The position numbers were made by a program, and so were the translations under genes. This document shows positions 7,363 to 15,582 of a stretch of 64,000 nt of DNA, piece after piece. The stretch covers positions 1 through 64,000 of the forward strand of contig CAZDXJ010000002.1 of NCBI GenBank assembly GCA_964509475.1, given 5' to 3'. Within the stretch, counting starts at the first letter, position 1, and each line of letters starts with the position of its first letter. The notes below the pieces were generated by a model, which was not told the DNA's origin, did no database searches, and saw only the letters and a list, made by a program, of their open reading frames with translations. This stretch comes from CAZDXJ01 sp964509475 (GTDB lineage: Bacteria > Pseudomonadota > Gammaproteobacteria > Methylococcales > Methylomonadaceae).

Positions 7363-9443
7363 CAAAACAATTTTTGCAATAATTGACGGGCATCCTTACC
7401 CAGTTTCTTTTCCACTTTATCAAGAATTTTTTGTTGTTTTTTGACCGGTATCATTTCCTTGATAGCCAGCTTGTAGACCGGTTGCGCAAACGTCCCACTC
7501 ACGTTGATAACCACCGGTACACCATAAATTTTCTCTGCCTTTGCCGATACGGCCTTTTTTTTAATCGCCTTGGCCGTTATTTTATAATCCAGTCTCTGGC
7601 TCTTTAAATCCGCCGTACCTTTGCCGTTAACCTCTATCAACGCCGAACGGGCCTGCAAATCATCATTACGCAACAAACCATTGCTGATATTGACATGAGC
7701 GCTGATTTCGGTATATTCGGTCTCATTTTTTACTGTGTCTGCGGCGCCAGGCGATTGCTTCAAAATGTTAAAAAAAATTTTTCCTTGCTCGATCATCCGG
7801 GCCAGATTGAATCCCTTGATGACGCCGTGATTAAATTTAAAATCCATATTGCCGTTCAATGTGGACTTCAATGCCTCCAATGTATCACCTCGTGCATTGA
7901 GGCGTGCGAAAACATTGGCCACTCCGGTCATTTTTGCCTTACCATACAAATCATTCAATAAGGGCTCAATTTGTACATTCGATAAATGCTCATTCAATGC
8001 CAAAACCGGCCGTTGATCCTTCACATTCAGCTTGACGTCCCCCGTGTAAACGCCTTGATAAAACTGCTGCACATCTTGCTGGCTGCTTATCGCGCCATTA
8101 TCGGCATCGAGTTTCAAGGTTATGGCTTCAAGCCGCATTTTATTGATGATAAGTTGTTTGATATACAACTCACCCCGGGCGTTGAGTTTTTTTAAACGGT
8201 CAACGGGTAGCCGGTTCAATCCGGCAGCAACTGCGGTGCCTGGCGGCGCAGCCGCCGCAACGGTGTCCTGCCCGCTTACTTCAGCAGGTGGCAAATAGCG
8301 ATCCATGTCAAGCTGATCCAGACTTACATTAAAATCAAACTCAGGATTGGCAAACGAGCTGACGCCAATATTTCCTTCGATATGCGTGTCATCCAAGTGA
8401 ATCGAGATGTCATCAATCCGTATTTGTTTATCGGTGAGCCGTAAACGGCTTTGCATGGACAAACGGGTTAGCGCCTGGCTATCACGCATGGGTGGCAGCG
8501 TTTGCTGGAGCCGCCGTATGAGCTGGCGGGGATTGAGCTCAAGAAGCTGAAACTTGCCTGACACACGCGGTTCAGCCCACGATCCCAAACCATCAAAGCG
8601 TGCGTCCAAATCCAGGTCATCATTGATTAATCGCAGATGATTTATGTTGACGGATTGTTTTGAGCGATCCAGGATCAAATTCGTTGTCAGCGTCGTTTTT
8701 GTTTGGCCGCCGGGAATAGACTCACCCTCCAGCTTCATCGCGACAAGCAGTTTATCAAGCGTAATTTTTGCCAGTTCTTCATCAAGCATTAGCTGTGACG
8801 ATAATTGAAACTGATAGCTTCTTTGATTTTGCGAGTCGTCCCAGGTAAAAGCCAAATCAACATCAACAGGCTGGTTAAAGCGCACTGGCCCGGTATGCAA
8901 ATTCAATCCATCGATGCGTTGCTCTTGCCCAGCCTGCTTGTCTTGCCAGCCGATTTGAGCATCGACAATGGAGATACCGCCAATGACCAATGCCGCTAAC
9001 GCCGGCAGCGCCGATCCGCTTTGTTGATTTTGCTCGCCGTCACCACTCAGGTCGGCCCAGTTCACCACACCTTGCTTGTTTTTTTGTAAATTCAGTCGCA
9101 ATCCTTTTAAAACAATACGACGGACTTGTATTTCCTGACTGAATAATGGCAGCAAGCGCACCTTGATTTCACTCTGCGCCACCCCCGCAAAAGCTTTGTC
9201 AGCAAACCCTGGCGCATTGCTTAACACCAATTGCCCGGTCGAAAAACCAAGCCAGGGAAACACAGACCACTTGATATCCCCCGAAATGGTCAGGGTTCGT
9301 CCGGTTTTTTCCTTGACCAGCGTTTCGATTTCACTCTTGTAGGCATTTGGATCAATGACAACGGGCAATACAGCAGCTAACACGACCACAAACAAAACCA
9401 AAACAGTGATTGTCAGAAAAATAATTTTGAATAGCTTTTTCAC
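7362..9443 (-). CDS. AsmA family envelope protein
   Basis: A large AsmA-like protein (693 aa). It has one N-terminal membrane anchor (residues about 5-30, KIIFLTITVLVLFVVVLAAV) followed by the typical NAYKSEIETLVKEKTGRTL AsmA start, then a long beta-rich periplasmic body and a C-terminal conserved segment around FKFNHGVIKGFNLARMI. AsmA-like proteins belong to the bridge-like lipid-transfer superfamily that acts in moving phospholipids towards the outer membrane. It is the first gene of the asmA-mutY-yggX unit. The exact paralogue cannot be decided, so no symbol is given. Confidence 0.88.
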   Translation of the reverse strand: MKKLFKIIFLTITVLVLFVVVLAAVLPVVIDPNAYKSEIETLVKEKTGRTLTISGDIKWSVFPWLGFSTGQLVLSNAPGFADKAFAGVAQSEIKVRLLPLFSQEIQVRRIVLKGLRLNLQKNKQGVVNWADLSGDGEQNQQSGSALPALAALVIGGISIVDAQIGWQDKQAGQEQRIDGLNLHTGPVRFNQPVDVDLAFTWDDSQNQRSYQFQLSSQLMLDEELAKITLDKLLVAMKLEGESIPGGQTKTTLTTNLILDRSKQSVNINHLRLINDDLDLDARFDGLGSWAEPRVSGKFQLLELNPRQLIRRLQQTLPPMRDSQALTRLSMQSRLRLTDKQIRIDDISIHLDDTHIEGNIGVSSFANPEFDFNVSLDQLDMDRYLPPAEVSGQDTVAAAAPPGTAVAAGLNRLPVDRLKKLNARGELYIKQLIINKMRLEAITLKLDADNGAISSQQDVQQFYQGVYTGDVKLNVKDQRPVLALNEHLSNVQIEPLLNDLYGKAKMTGVANVFARLNARGDTLEALKSTLNGNMDFKFNHGVIKGFNLARMIEQGKIFFNILKQSPGAADTVKNETEYTEISAHVNISNGLLRNDDLQARSALIEVNGKGTADLKSQRLDYKITAKAIKKKAVSAKAEKIYGVPVVINVSGTFAQPVYKLAIKEMIPVKKQQKILDKVEKKLGKDARQLLQKLF

Positions 9444-9541
9444 AGGTATGCCTTGTTTAAAAACGCATCTACGTTATATTGTCACGCTGATGGTCAAAAA
9501 ATCATTATAATCCTGGAATCGTCACAAAAAGAGGACTTACA

Positions 9542-9814
9542 ATGCTTGCTAAAATTGTAGCTATTGCGATATCGGTCTGGTTTTATAAATCAGCCCAGAA
9601 AATTGGAGAAAACCCCATTCAGTGGGCTGTTTTGGGTGTCATCGGTTTTTTCCTTTCCGCAACCCTGGCACACTACGCTATATCCGAACCTTTATTGGGC
9701 ACTTTACCCCCGCAAGGCACGCTAACTTCACTGATCCGCCAATCACCTTTATTGATCGGCATCGCCAGTGTTTATTTCATTTACAAAAAACATCTTTTAA
9801 AAAATCAGACTTAA
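9542..9814 (+). CDS. Small inner-membrane protein of unknown function
   Basis: A 90-residue hydrophobic protein with three likely membrane segments: near the start (LAKIVAIAISVWFY), in the middle (WAVLGVIGFFLSATLAHYAI) and near the end (LLIGIASVYFIYKK). The start follows AAAGAGGACTTACA, a good ribosome binding site. It is divergent from the asmA gene (98-nt gap) and is a single-gene unit. No family was recognised with confidence. Confidence 0.7.
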   Translation: MLAKIVAIAISVWFYKSAQKIGENPIQWAVLGVIGFFLSATLAHYAISEPLLGTLPPQGTLTSLIRQSPLLIGIASVYFIYKKHLLKNQT

Positions 9815-9864
9815 AGCTACAGGGCAGGGTAGACAGGTACTTACAGTTAAGGGGCCAAATACGT

Positions 9865-9900
9865 AAAAAGGCGCGCAGTGTCTCACACAAAACGCGCCTT
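9865..9900 (-). terminator. Rho-independent terminator of the peroxiredoxin gene
   Basis: On the minus strand, AAGGCGCG (complement of 9893-9900) pairs with CGCGCCTT (complement of 9868-9875) and is followed by a run of five T (complement of 9865-9869). It lies 22 nt downstream of the peroxiredoxin stop, so it should end that transcript. Confidence 0.8.
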
Positions 9901-9921
9901 ATGATTATCTAAAAAAAGATT

Positions 9922-10527
9922 TTACAGCTTGTCAGCATTTGTTCCCAAATATTCAGCAACACCCGCCGGGCTTGCATTCATACCGGAATCACCTTTATGC
10001 CAACCGGCAGGACAGACTTCTCCGTTTTCTTCAAAAAACTGCAAGGCGTCGATCATACGGATCATTTCATCCATATTACGCCCTAACGGCAAGTCATTGA
10101 CCACCTGATGACGCACCACACCTTCACGATCGATCAAGAAACTACCCCGATAAGCAACCGCTGGCGCTTCCGCTTCAACATCGTAGTCTTTGACAATGCT
10201 ATGTGCAATATCCGCTGCCATGGTATAACGCACAGCACCGATACCACCTTGATCAATCGGTGTATTGCGCCAGGCATTATGGGTAAAGTGTGAGTCAATC
10301 GAAACAGCTATCACTTCTACGCCCCGGCTGGTAAACTCATCCATACGATGATCCAATGCGATCAATTCGGTAGGGCAAACAAAGGTAAAGTCCAGAGGAT
10401 AAAAAACAATAACGGCATATTTGCCGCTGATTGCCTGAGCCAGATTGAACTCATCGACAATCTGTCCATCACCGAGTACCGCAGGAACAGTGAAATCAGG
10501 GGCTTTTTTGCCAACTAATACGCTCAT
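9922..10527 (-). CDS. Typical 2-Cys peroxiredoxin (AhpC/TsaA type)
   Basis: A cytosolic peroxidase (201 aa) that reduces H2O2 and organic peroxides. The peroxidatic Cys is C51 in DFTFVCPTE and the resolving Cys is C172 in GEVCPAGW, the pattern of typical 2-Cys enzymes. The family length is about 200. The start follows AAGGAG at good spacing. No ahpF is next to it, so thioredoxin (trxA is nearby) is the likely reductant. It is monocistronic with its own terminator. The symbol ahpC or tsaA would both be used in databases. Confidence 0.92.
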   Translation of the reverse strand: MSVLVGKKAPDFTVPAVLGDGQIVDEFNLAQAISGKYAVIVFYPLDFTFVCPTELIALDHRMDEFTSRGVEVIAVSIDSHFTHNAWRNTPIDQGGIGAVRYTMAADIAHSIVKDYDVEAEAPAVAYRGSFLIDREGVVRHQVVNDLPLGRNMDEMIRMIDALQFFEENGEVCPAGWHKGDSGMNASPAGVAEYLGTNADKL

Positions 10528-10848
10528 CGTTTAACTCCTTAATTTATTGAAAAAATTGGATAATAAGTCGAATTCATTAAAAACCGGAAGTCTTTAACTC
10601 AGGTTTTGACCACTTAACAATGTGGATAACGCTTATTCTACACCAAAATACTGGGTATTTGCCCTGGAAATCATTTTTATCTTGATTTTCTACGTATTTA
10701 TTGTGGATAATGGCTCTCTAACAAATTCATCATTCAATAATATAGTTATAAAAGCGTCACGTTAAACTGTGGACTGAGTTATAATGCTGGAGTCAGTATT
10801 CACATGGCTTATAGAAATAGTTACTATGCTTGATTGGAGCTAATTTCT
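10528..10848. other. Intergenic region between the divergent peroxiredoxin and AP2 genes
   Basis: An AT-rich stretch of 321 nt. It must hold the promoters of both divergent genes. The recognisable signals are two perfect DnaA boxes (listed separately) and a TATAAT at 10780-10785 upstream of the AP2 gene, for which no good -35 was found. No coding region is evident. Confidence 0.6.
10621..10710 (-). promoter_or_regulatory. Pair of consensus DnaA boxes
   Basis: TGTGGATAA occurs at 10621-10629 and again at 10702-10710. Both are perfect complements of the DnaA box TTATCCACA and are in the same orientation, 81 bp apart. They may bind DnaA to control the divergent genes or to titrate DnaA. The neighbouring genes are not those of oriC, so an origin is not claimed. 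Confidence 0.45.
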
Positions 10849-11370
10849 ATGGAAAAACAAAAACATAAACACATAACAGAACCCGATGTTTTCGGCTACC
10901 AGGTGCGTATCGTACGGCGTGGGAAAGAGAACAGCCGGTATTTTTCCCATAAAATGTGGGGCAACAAAAGTAAATCTTTAAAAGCCGCAATTGCCTGGCG
11001 GGATCAAATGTTGGTCGTGTTAAAAGGCAGCCGTACCCGCTTTCTGAACCCCCCTAAAAACAAAACCACAACCGGTGTAACCGGCGTATCCCGAACCATC
11101 AAACATGATCATCGGAAAAACAAGAGTTACCTTTGCTATACGGTATTCTGGGTAAAAAACGGCAAGTCCCGTAACAAGACCTTCCAGGTCGGAAATGTGG
11201 AAAAAATCACCGCTGACGATGAATTACACGCTTTCCGCACAGCGCGGATATTCAGAAGCTGTTATGAATTTGCCATCGATCATGATTTACCGTTTGACGA
11301 CAGCGTTTTTACCGGCTGGAAGAAAAAACGGCTTTATGAAGATCCTTCCATCGTCGCAGATATGATTTAA
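10849..11370 (+). CDS. AP2/ERF-like DNA-binding protein
   Basis: A basic protein (173 aa) with two AP2-like units. The first spans residues about 14-57 (GYQVRIVRRGKENSRYFS, then LKAAIAWRDQML). The second spans about 74-141 (GVTGVSR, YTVFWVKNGKSRNKTF, AFRTARIFRSCYEF). AP2 domains bind DNA; in bacteria they occur in homing-endonuclease-related and orphan proteins of mostly unknown role. The ATG at 10849 is chosen because GGAG (10836-10839) lies 9 nt upstream; a TTG five codons earlier overlaps that site. No nuclease motif is visible. It is monocistronic and followed by a large palindromic region. Confidence 0.7.
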   Translation: MEKQKHKHITEPDVFGYQVRIVRRGKENSRYFSHKMWGNKSKSLKAAIAWRDQMLVVLKGSRTRFLNPPKNKTTTGVTGVSRTIKHDHRKNKSYLCYTVFWVKNGKSRNKTFQVGNVEKITADDELHAFRTARIFRSCYEFAIDHDLPFDDSVFTGWKKKRLYEDPSIVADMI

Positions 11371-11474
11371 AAAAAGCGCTCTGAGCCGAGCCACGCTTCG
11401 CTGTAATGGCCAGCGTGGTACGAAAAATCCCTTACGTACCACACCGCTCCGACAAGAAGTACAAAAAGCGCTTT
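11371..11474. terminator. Nested palindromic region between convergent AP2 gene and dsbA
   Basis: An outer inverted repeat, AAAGCGCT (11373-11380) with AGCGCTTT (11467-11474), encloses two further hairpins: CCACGCT with AGCGTGG, and GTGGTACG with CGTACCAC. The outer arms overlap both gene ends, and A/T runs flank them. It can act as a bidirectional terminator, though its size and three-stem structure would also fit a small palindromic repeat element. Confidence 0.5.
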
Positions 11475-12105
11475 ATTTCAGTTTTGTGTATTCTTGCTCG
11501 ATTAGTTGATCCATCACTTTGATCATATTTTCATGAGATTTGGCCAATGGGCCGGAAGTTTTGTATTTGCCATTGATAATGATCGTTGGCACCCCGGTCA
11601 CGCCATAGCGGGAAGCCATTGTTTTTGCCTGGCGCATTTTGGTATCGACCAGAAAGGAATTATAGGCTTCATGAAACGCCGCTTCATCGACACCATGAGC
11701 GACAAAAAATTTCGCCAATTGCTCTTTCGAGGTCAGACTTGATTTTTTATTCTGGATAACGTCAAAAAAATCATCATGCAGCTTATCGGCAACGCCAAGC
11801 GCCTCGGCGGTAAAATAGGCTTTGGCATGTTTGCCCCAGAGCTTGCTGAATACAGCCGGTTGCCGAATAAACTGCACATACTCCGGTTTGTTTTTCAGCC
11901 ACTTTTTCAGTAACGGCTCCAGACGGTAACAATGCGGACAGCCGTACCAAAAAAATTCAATCACTTCAACTTTGCTGGTGTCCTGGGTCGGCAAAGGCGG
12001 AGTCAGTAACTCATAGCCTTTTTCATTGCTGGACTCAGCCTGCAAAACCGCCGCGAACGAAACACACAGCAACAAAAAAACACGCAATATCATTTTTTTT
12101 ATCAT
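11473..12105 (-). CDS. dsbA: Thiol:disulfide interchange protein DsbA
   Basis: A periplasmic oxidase (210 aa) that introduces disulfides into exported proteins and is reoxidised by DsbB, which is also in this window (43008-43502). An N-terminal signal peptide (ILRVFLLLCVSFAAVLQA) precedes the mature protein. The active site CPHC is at residues 56-59 and the cis-proline loop is GVTGVPTIIING. The start ATG follows AGAGGAAATCAA. It is a single gene facing the AP2 gene. The region upstream is filled with repeats R2 and R4, so its promoter must lie in or before them. Confidence 0.93.
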   Translation of the reverse strand: MIKKMILRVFLLLCVSFAAVLQAESSNEKGYELLTPPLPTQDTSKVEVIEFFWYGCPHCYRLEPLLKKWLKNKPEYVQFIRQPAVFSKLWGKHAKAYFTAEALGVADKLHDDFFDVIQNKKSSLTSKEQLAKFFVAHGVDEAAFHEAYNSFLVDTKMRQAKTMASRYGVTGVPTIIINGKYKTSGPLAKSHENMIKVMDQLIEQEYTKLK

Positions 12106-12158
12106 TTGATTTCCTCTGATTTATGTAAGGGACAGTTCAATGCAGGATCGGTTTAGCC

Positions 12159-12282
12159 CACTGCCATTAAATCAAGAAAATGTGAATTGAATGTCGGAGC
12201 AACGAATTTGCACCGTGCGGATAAATCCGCACCTACCCCCATCGCTAAATTCAACAAACCCGCTTAACTTAATGGCTGTGCC
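12159..12282 (-). repeat. R2 interspersed element, copy A (empty hairpin site)
   Basis: A MITE-like element bounded by the inverted repeat GCCATTAA...CTTAACTTAATGGC (12163-12170 and 12263-12276). It is flanked by a perfect direct duplication GGTTTAGCC at 12150-12158 and 12283-12291, read as a 9-bp target-site duplication. The centre is GCGGATAAATCCGC with a single ATAAAT (12221-12226), that is, without the 23-nt hairpin present in copies C and D. Confidence 0.75.
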
Positions 12283-12303
12283 GGTTTAGCCGCGATTAAT
12301 ATT

Positions 12304-12513
12304 AGAACTTACGCACTATAAATAACTTATTGCTTTACAATAACAAAAATCACAAAGAGGTTTTATAAAAACCCGGTTTTTCAAGTTCTGATCGACCCTT
12401 GAAGCTGTCATTCTGCACACTGCAAATTTCGATCCTCTTTGCAAGAATTGTTTAAACACCCTGTCCATATTTTGCTTGAAGGATAGCTTGTTTCATTTTG
12501 TCAATGCGTAACC
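12304..12513 (+). repeat. R4 repeat, uninterrupted copy
   Basis: A 210-bp unit starting AGAACTTACGCAC and ending CAATGCGTAACC. The same unit recurs at 62312-63022, where it is broken by nested insertions. The ends share TTACGCA in inverted orientation. It has no coding capacity and resembles the relic of a non-autonomous element. Confidence 0.65.
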
Positions 12514-12575
12514 TCTATATAATGAAGCGTTTATCACATAACAACCTGTTAAGCCATTACCCATACCCTGATGTC

Positions 12576-13247
12576 TTATTTCATCATTGAAATATGATAG
12601 GCAACGGCCCGGATTTCCGTTTCGGTCATTTTCTTGGCGATCATATGCATAATGTTATCCGGATTTTTGGTGCGCGCACCGGATTTAAAATCATTCAATG
12701 TTTTAATCAGATAATCGGCATGCTGGCTTTTCAAAGCTGGAAACGCCGCCGGTTTGTTGCCTTCTCCATAAGGACCATGACAAGCGATACAGGCGGAAAC
12801 TTCACTCTCCCGATTGCCATTGCGATAAAGATCACGACCTTGTGCCAGCAATTCATCAATATTTTCCGCCGCTTTGTTTTCTTCCTCATCATCGTCGTCT
12901 TCACCGTCATTTAGAACAGGCTTGGTATTGGCGGATATTTTTTGTGCCGCATAATACTCAGCCAAATCAACAAAATCTTTTTCAGTCAATGCCAAAACCA
13001 TAGGTGCCATGGTTGCATCATTCCTGGAACCGTCTTTAAAGGCGATGAGTTGCTTGACCAGATACTTGGGGTGTTGGCCTGCAAGTTTCGGAAACAAAGG
13101 CATGACACTGTTTCCGGTTTCACCGTGGCAACCGCTGCACGCGGCCGATTTTTCTTTACCAACCCGAATATTACCTTTAGCATGTAACATACCCGTGCTT
13201 ATGGAACACAATACAGTGATCGAAAACGCCAGAATTTTTTTGTTCAT
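12576..13247 (-). CDS. Di-heme cytochrome c4
   Basis: A periplasmic two-domain c-type cytochrome (223 aa) that carries electrons to terminal oxidases. A signal peptide (ILAFSITVLCSISTGMLHA) is followed by two heme sites, CSGCH (37-41) and CIACH (153-157), each with a downstream Met ligand candidate. Between the domains is a strongly acidic stretch, DGEDDDDEEE at 114-123, which is unusual for the family. The ATG at 13247 follows AAGGATAATTTG and gives the signal peptide start MNKKIL. It is divergent from engB, the same pairing as in Pseudomonas. Confidence 0.9.
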   Translation of the reverse strand: MNKKILAFSITVLCSISTGMLHAKGNIRVGKEKSAACSGCHGETGNSVMPLFPKLAGQHPKYLVKQLIAFKDGSRNDATMAPMVLALTEKDFVDLAEYYAAQKISANTKPVLNDGEDDDDEEENKAAENIDELLAQGRDLYRNGNRESEVSACIACHGPYGEGNKPAAFPALKSQHADYLIKTLNDFKSGARTKNPDNIMHMIAKKMTETEIRAVAYHISMMK

Positions 13248-13318
13248 CAAATTATCCTTCGAAAATGATACAGTATGGTCGGATTTTACTCTAAATACTT
13301 GCGCTAGGCGAGACAACG

Positions 13319-13972
13319 ATGCATCGAATTTACCACCAGACCCAATTTATTAAAAGTGTGCCCGATATCCGTCTGGCGCCTGCCGACCAAGGCATTGAAG
13401 TCGCTTTTGCCGGTCGCTCCAACGCCGGCAAATCCAGTGCGATAAACACACTGACCGGACAAAAAAATCTGGCCCGAACCAGTAAAACACCGGGGCGCAC
13501 CCAGTTATTGAATTTTTTTTCCGTTATCGATGATAAACGCTTTGTCGATTTGCCCGGTTACGGCTATGCCAAGGTGCCACCCGCGATAAAAAAACAATGG
13601 CGTGACATGCTGGAAACCTATTTACAAAATCGCCAGTCATTATGCGGCATCGTATTGGTTATGGATATTCGCCACCCGCTCACAGAATTTGATTGGCAGA
13701 TGATTGATTGGAGTGATTACAGCGGTAAACCGCTGCATATTCTGTTGACCAAAGCGGATAAATTAAAATATGGCGCTGCCAAAAATACTTTGTTGAAAGT
13801 AGAAAGACAACTACGCGAATTGACAAGGCCCATCAGCCTGCAACTGTTTTCGGCATTGCATAAAACCGGCATCGATGAAATTCATCAGCGCCTGGATGAC
13901 TGGCTTCAACTGACTGAACAAGAAAAAACCCCCAAGGCAAAGGAGTGGTACCCTGGGGGCAATAACCCGTGA
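13319..13972 (+). CDS. engB: Ribosome biogenesis GTPase EngB (YihA/YsxC)
   Basis: An essential GTPase (217 aa) acting in assembly of the large ribosomal subunit. The G motifs are intact: G1 GRSNAGKSS near residue 32, G3 DLPGYGYAKV, and G4 LTKADKL. Length fits the family. Divergent from cytochrome c4. Two hairpins overlap its 3' end: CCCCCA/TGGGGG (13929-13934, 13954-13959) and ACCCGTG/CACGGGT (13965-13979). The first is preceded by six A, so its U-tract is on the minus strand. Confidence 0.95.
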   Translation: MHRIYHQTQFIKSVPDIRLAPADQGIEVAFAGRSNAGKSSAINTLTGQKNLARTSKTPGRTQLLNFFSVIDDKRFVDLPGYGYAKVPPAIKKQWRDMLETYLQNRQSLCGIVLVMDIRHPLTEFDWQMIDWSDYSGKPLHILLTKADKLKYGAAKNTLLKVERQLRELTRPISLQLFSALHKTGIDEIHQRLDDWLQLTEQEKTPKAKEWYPGGNNP

Positions 13973-14009
13973 CACGGGTCTAGGATAGAACCTCTTCGTT
14001 AAGGGGGAA

Positions 14010-14099
14010 ATGATGAGGTTCAGCGTCGTTCCTGACGCGTACCCATACGACAAACACGAATATCTAAAAGTTCAATGCTTGTTGAAAGAATTGCTCTGA
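14010..14099 (+). CDS. Possible 29-residue small ORF before the polysaccharide operon
   Basis: ATGATG at 14010-14015 opens a frame that ends at TGA 14097-14099. The purine run AAGGGGGAA (14001-14009) sits directly upstream and gives 5-nt spacing to the second ATG. The product starts MMRFSVVPDAYPYDKHEYLK. No family is recognised. It lies in the 190-nt leader of the flippase gene and could be a leader peptide, a small protein or chance. Confidence 0.25.
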   Translation: MMRFSVVPDAYPYDKHEYLKVQCLLKELL

Positions 14100-14163
14100 T
14101 AAAACCATACTCATAAATAACCCTGGAAGTTGTTTAAAACAAATGATACCGCTTCAATAACAC

Positions 14164-15582
14164 ATGCTGATTCGACAAGGTATTCTTTATTTTTTTGCCC
14201 GGGGTTTGCCAGGACTTGTCAACCTGGCAACATTGATGATTTTTACCCGCTTGTTGCCCGCGCAGGCTTACGGGCAATATGCCTTGATTATGGCCGCTGT
14301 TATCCTGGGACATTCGGTATTGTATCAATGGTTGCAACAGGGGTTGTTGCGCTTTTATATTGCCCACCCAAAACAGCAGCATCAATTTCTAGGCACGGTT
14401 TTTTACATCTATCTGGCCATTTCCATCCTCATCGCCGGCACGGCGACGGCTTGTTCAGCCTTTCTGCAAACCCCAACGGCAGAACATCTATTGGCTATTG
14501 CTGTCATCGTGTTGTGCCTGCACGCCTTTCATGAACTGAATCTGCAATTATCGGTTGTCAAAGGTCAACCCAAATATTTCGCCTTTTACGGGTTTTTAAA
14601 ATCCGCTTTAGGACTGGCATGCGGCGTATTGTTCATCTACCAGGGCTTATCGGTTGCCGGCGCCTTGCTCGGTATTCTGGCCGGGCTGACAAGCACCTGT
14701 GTTCTGGGTTTGTATAGGGACTGGCCCTTTCCGGCCAGAAAACATTTCCGCAGGCAAATTTTACGCGAGCTGCTGCATTATGGTTTACCCTTGATCGCAA
14801 GCTCTGCACTCGCCTATCTCATCAGCAATTCAGACCGTTTTATGCTGGCTTATTTGATCAACGTTGAAGCCGCTGGCAAATATGCAGCCGGTTATGATCT
14901 GGCCAGCTATACGCTGATCGTGCTCATGGTCATCATCAATACCGCCGCCTATCCACTGGCAGTCAAGGCTCTGGAAGAAAAAGGCGCGGAACCGGCCCGG
15001 AAACAACTAGCCGCCAATTTTACCTTGCTCTGGGCCATCGCCCTGCCCAGTAGTGTAGGTCTTGCCCTGCTGGCTTCGCCCATTGCCCAACTATTGCTTG
15101 GCGAAGAATTCCGTATTGCCGCCAGCGCATTAATCCCCTGGATTGCAATGGCCGTCCTGCTCAATGGCTTGAAGGCTTTTTATTTTGACATCAGTTTTCA
15201 ATTCGGCAAAAAAACCGGCCTCCAGTTCTGGAGTGTTTTGCTGGCAGTATTATTGAACCTCGTATTGAATTATTTGTGGATTCCCAAATACGGTATGCAG
15301 GGTGCGGCTTTTGCCAGTATCGCTGCGTTTACAAGCGCAATCCTTGTCAGTTACGCCCTGGGCCGGAAAATTTTTCCCCTTCCCATCCCCTGGGCCGATA
15401 CCTTCAAAATCATACTGGCGACACTGTTTATGGCAGCCGCTCTGATCAGCCTGCCCGTCACCCCAAATCTTGCCGGACTGGTTTTGTCAATAGCGGCCGG
15501 ATCCTTGGTATACACCAGCCTTATTCTGCTACTCGACGTCGCCCATTGTCAGCACTATATTAAATCTCTGTTACGCCGTTAA
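14164..15582 (+). CDS. Oligosaccharide flippase (Wzx-like, polysaccharide export MATE/MOP family)
   Basis: A polytopic membrane protein (472 aa) with about 12-14 hydrophobic segments and few charged loops. The family start pattern ILYFFARGLPGLVNLATLMI and the mid-protein LISNSDRFMLAYLI segment are typical of Wzx/RfbX-like flippases, which move undecaprenyl-linked repeat units across the inner membrane. It is the first gene of a rightward cluster; the next glycosyltransferase starts at the base after its stop. No JUMPstart-like sequence precedes it. The start ATG has a poor ribosome binding site. Confidence 0.85.
   Translation: MLIRQGILYFFARGLPGLVNLATLMIFTRLLPAQAYGQYALIMAAVILGHSVLYQWLQQGLLRFYIAHPKQQHQFLGTVFYIYLAISILIAGTATACSAFLQTPTAEHLLAIAVIVLCLHAFHELNLQLSVVKGQPKYFAFYGFLKSALGLACGVLFIYQGLSVAGALLGILAGLTSTCVLGLYRDWPFPARKHFRRQILRELLHYGLPLIASSALAYLISNSDRFMLAYLINVEAAGKYAAGYDLASYTLIVLMVIINTAAYPLAVKALEEKGAEPARKQLAANFTLLWAIALPSSVGLALLASPIAQLLLGEEFRIAASALIPWIAMAVLLNGLKAFYFDISFQFGKKTGLQFWSVLLAVLLNLVLNYLWIPKYGMQGAAFASIAAFTSAILVSYALGRKIFPLPIPWADTFKIILATLFMAAALISLPVTPNLAGLVLSIAAGSLVYTSLILLLDVAHCQHYIKSLLRR

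Larger units (their letters stand above)
12106..12575. other. Intergenic repeat island between dsbA and cytochrome c4
   Basis: The 470-nt stretch holds an R2 element with its 9-bp target duplication (12150-12291) and an uninterrupted R4 repeat (12304-12513). The remaining few tens of bases next to each gene contain no recognisable coding region. Confidence 0.7.

Noticed and set aside
10621..10710. Possible chromosomal origin because of two DnaA boxes near the atp-bearing window
   Set aside because: Only two boxes, no dnaA, mnmG/gidA, parAB or 13-mer array nearby, and the atp operon is 20 kb away next to rep instead of the usual origin genes.
13973..14163. JUMPstart/ops element before the polysaccharide operon
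   Set aside because: No sequence resembling the GGCGGTAGCGTG core was found in the leader.
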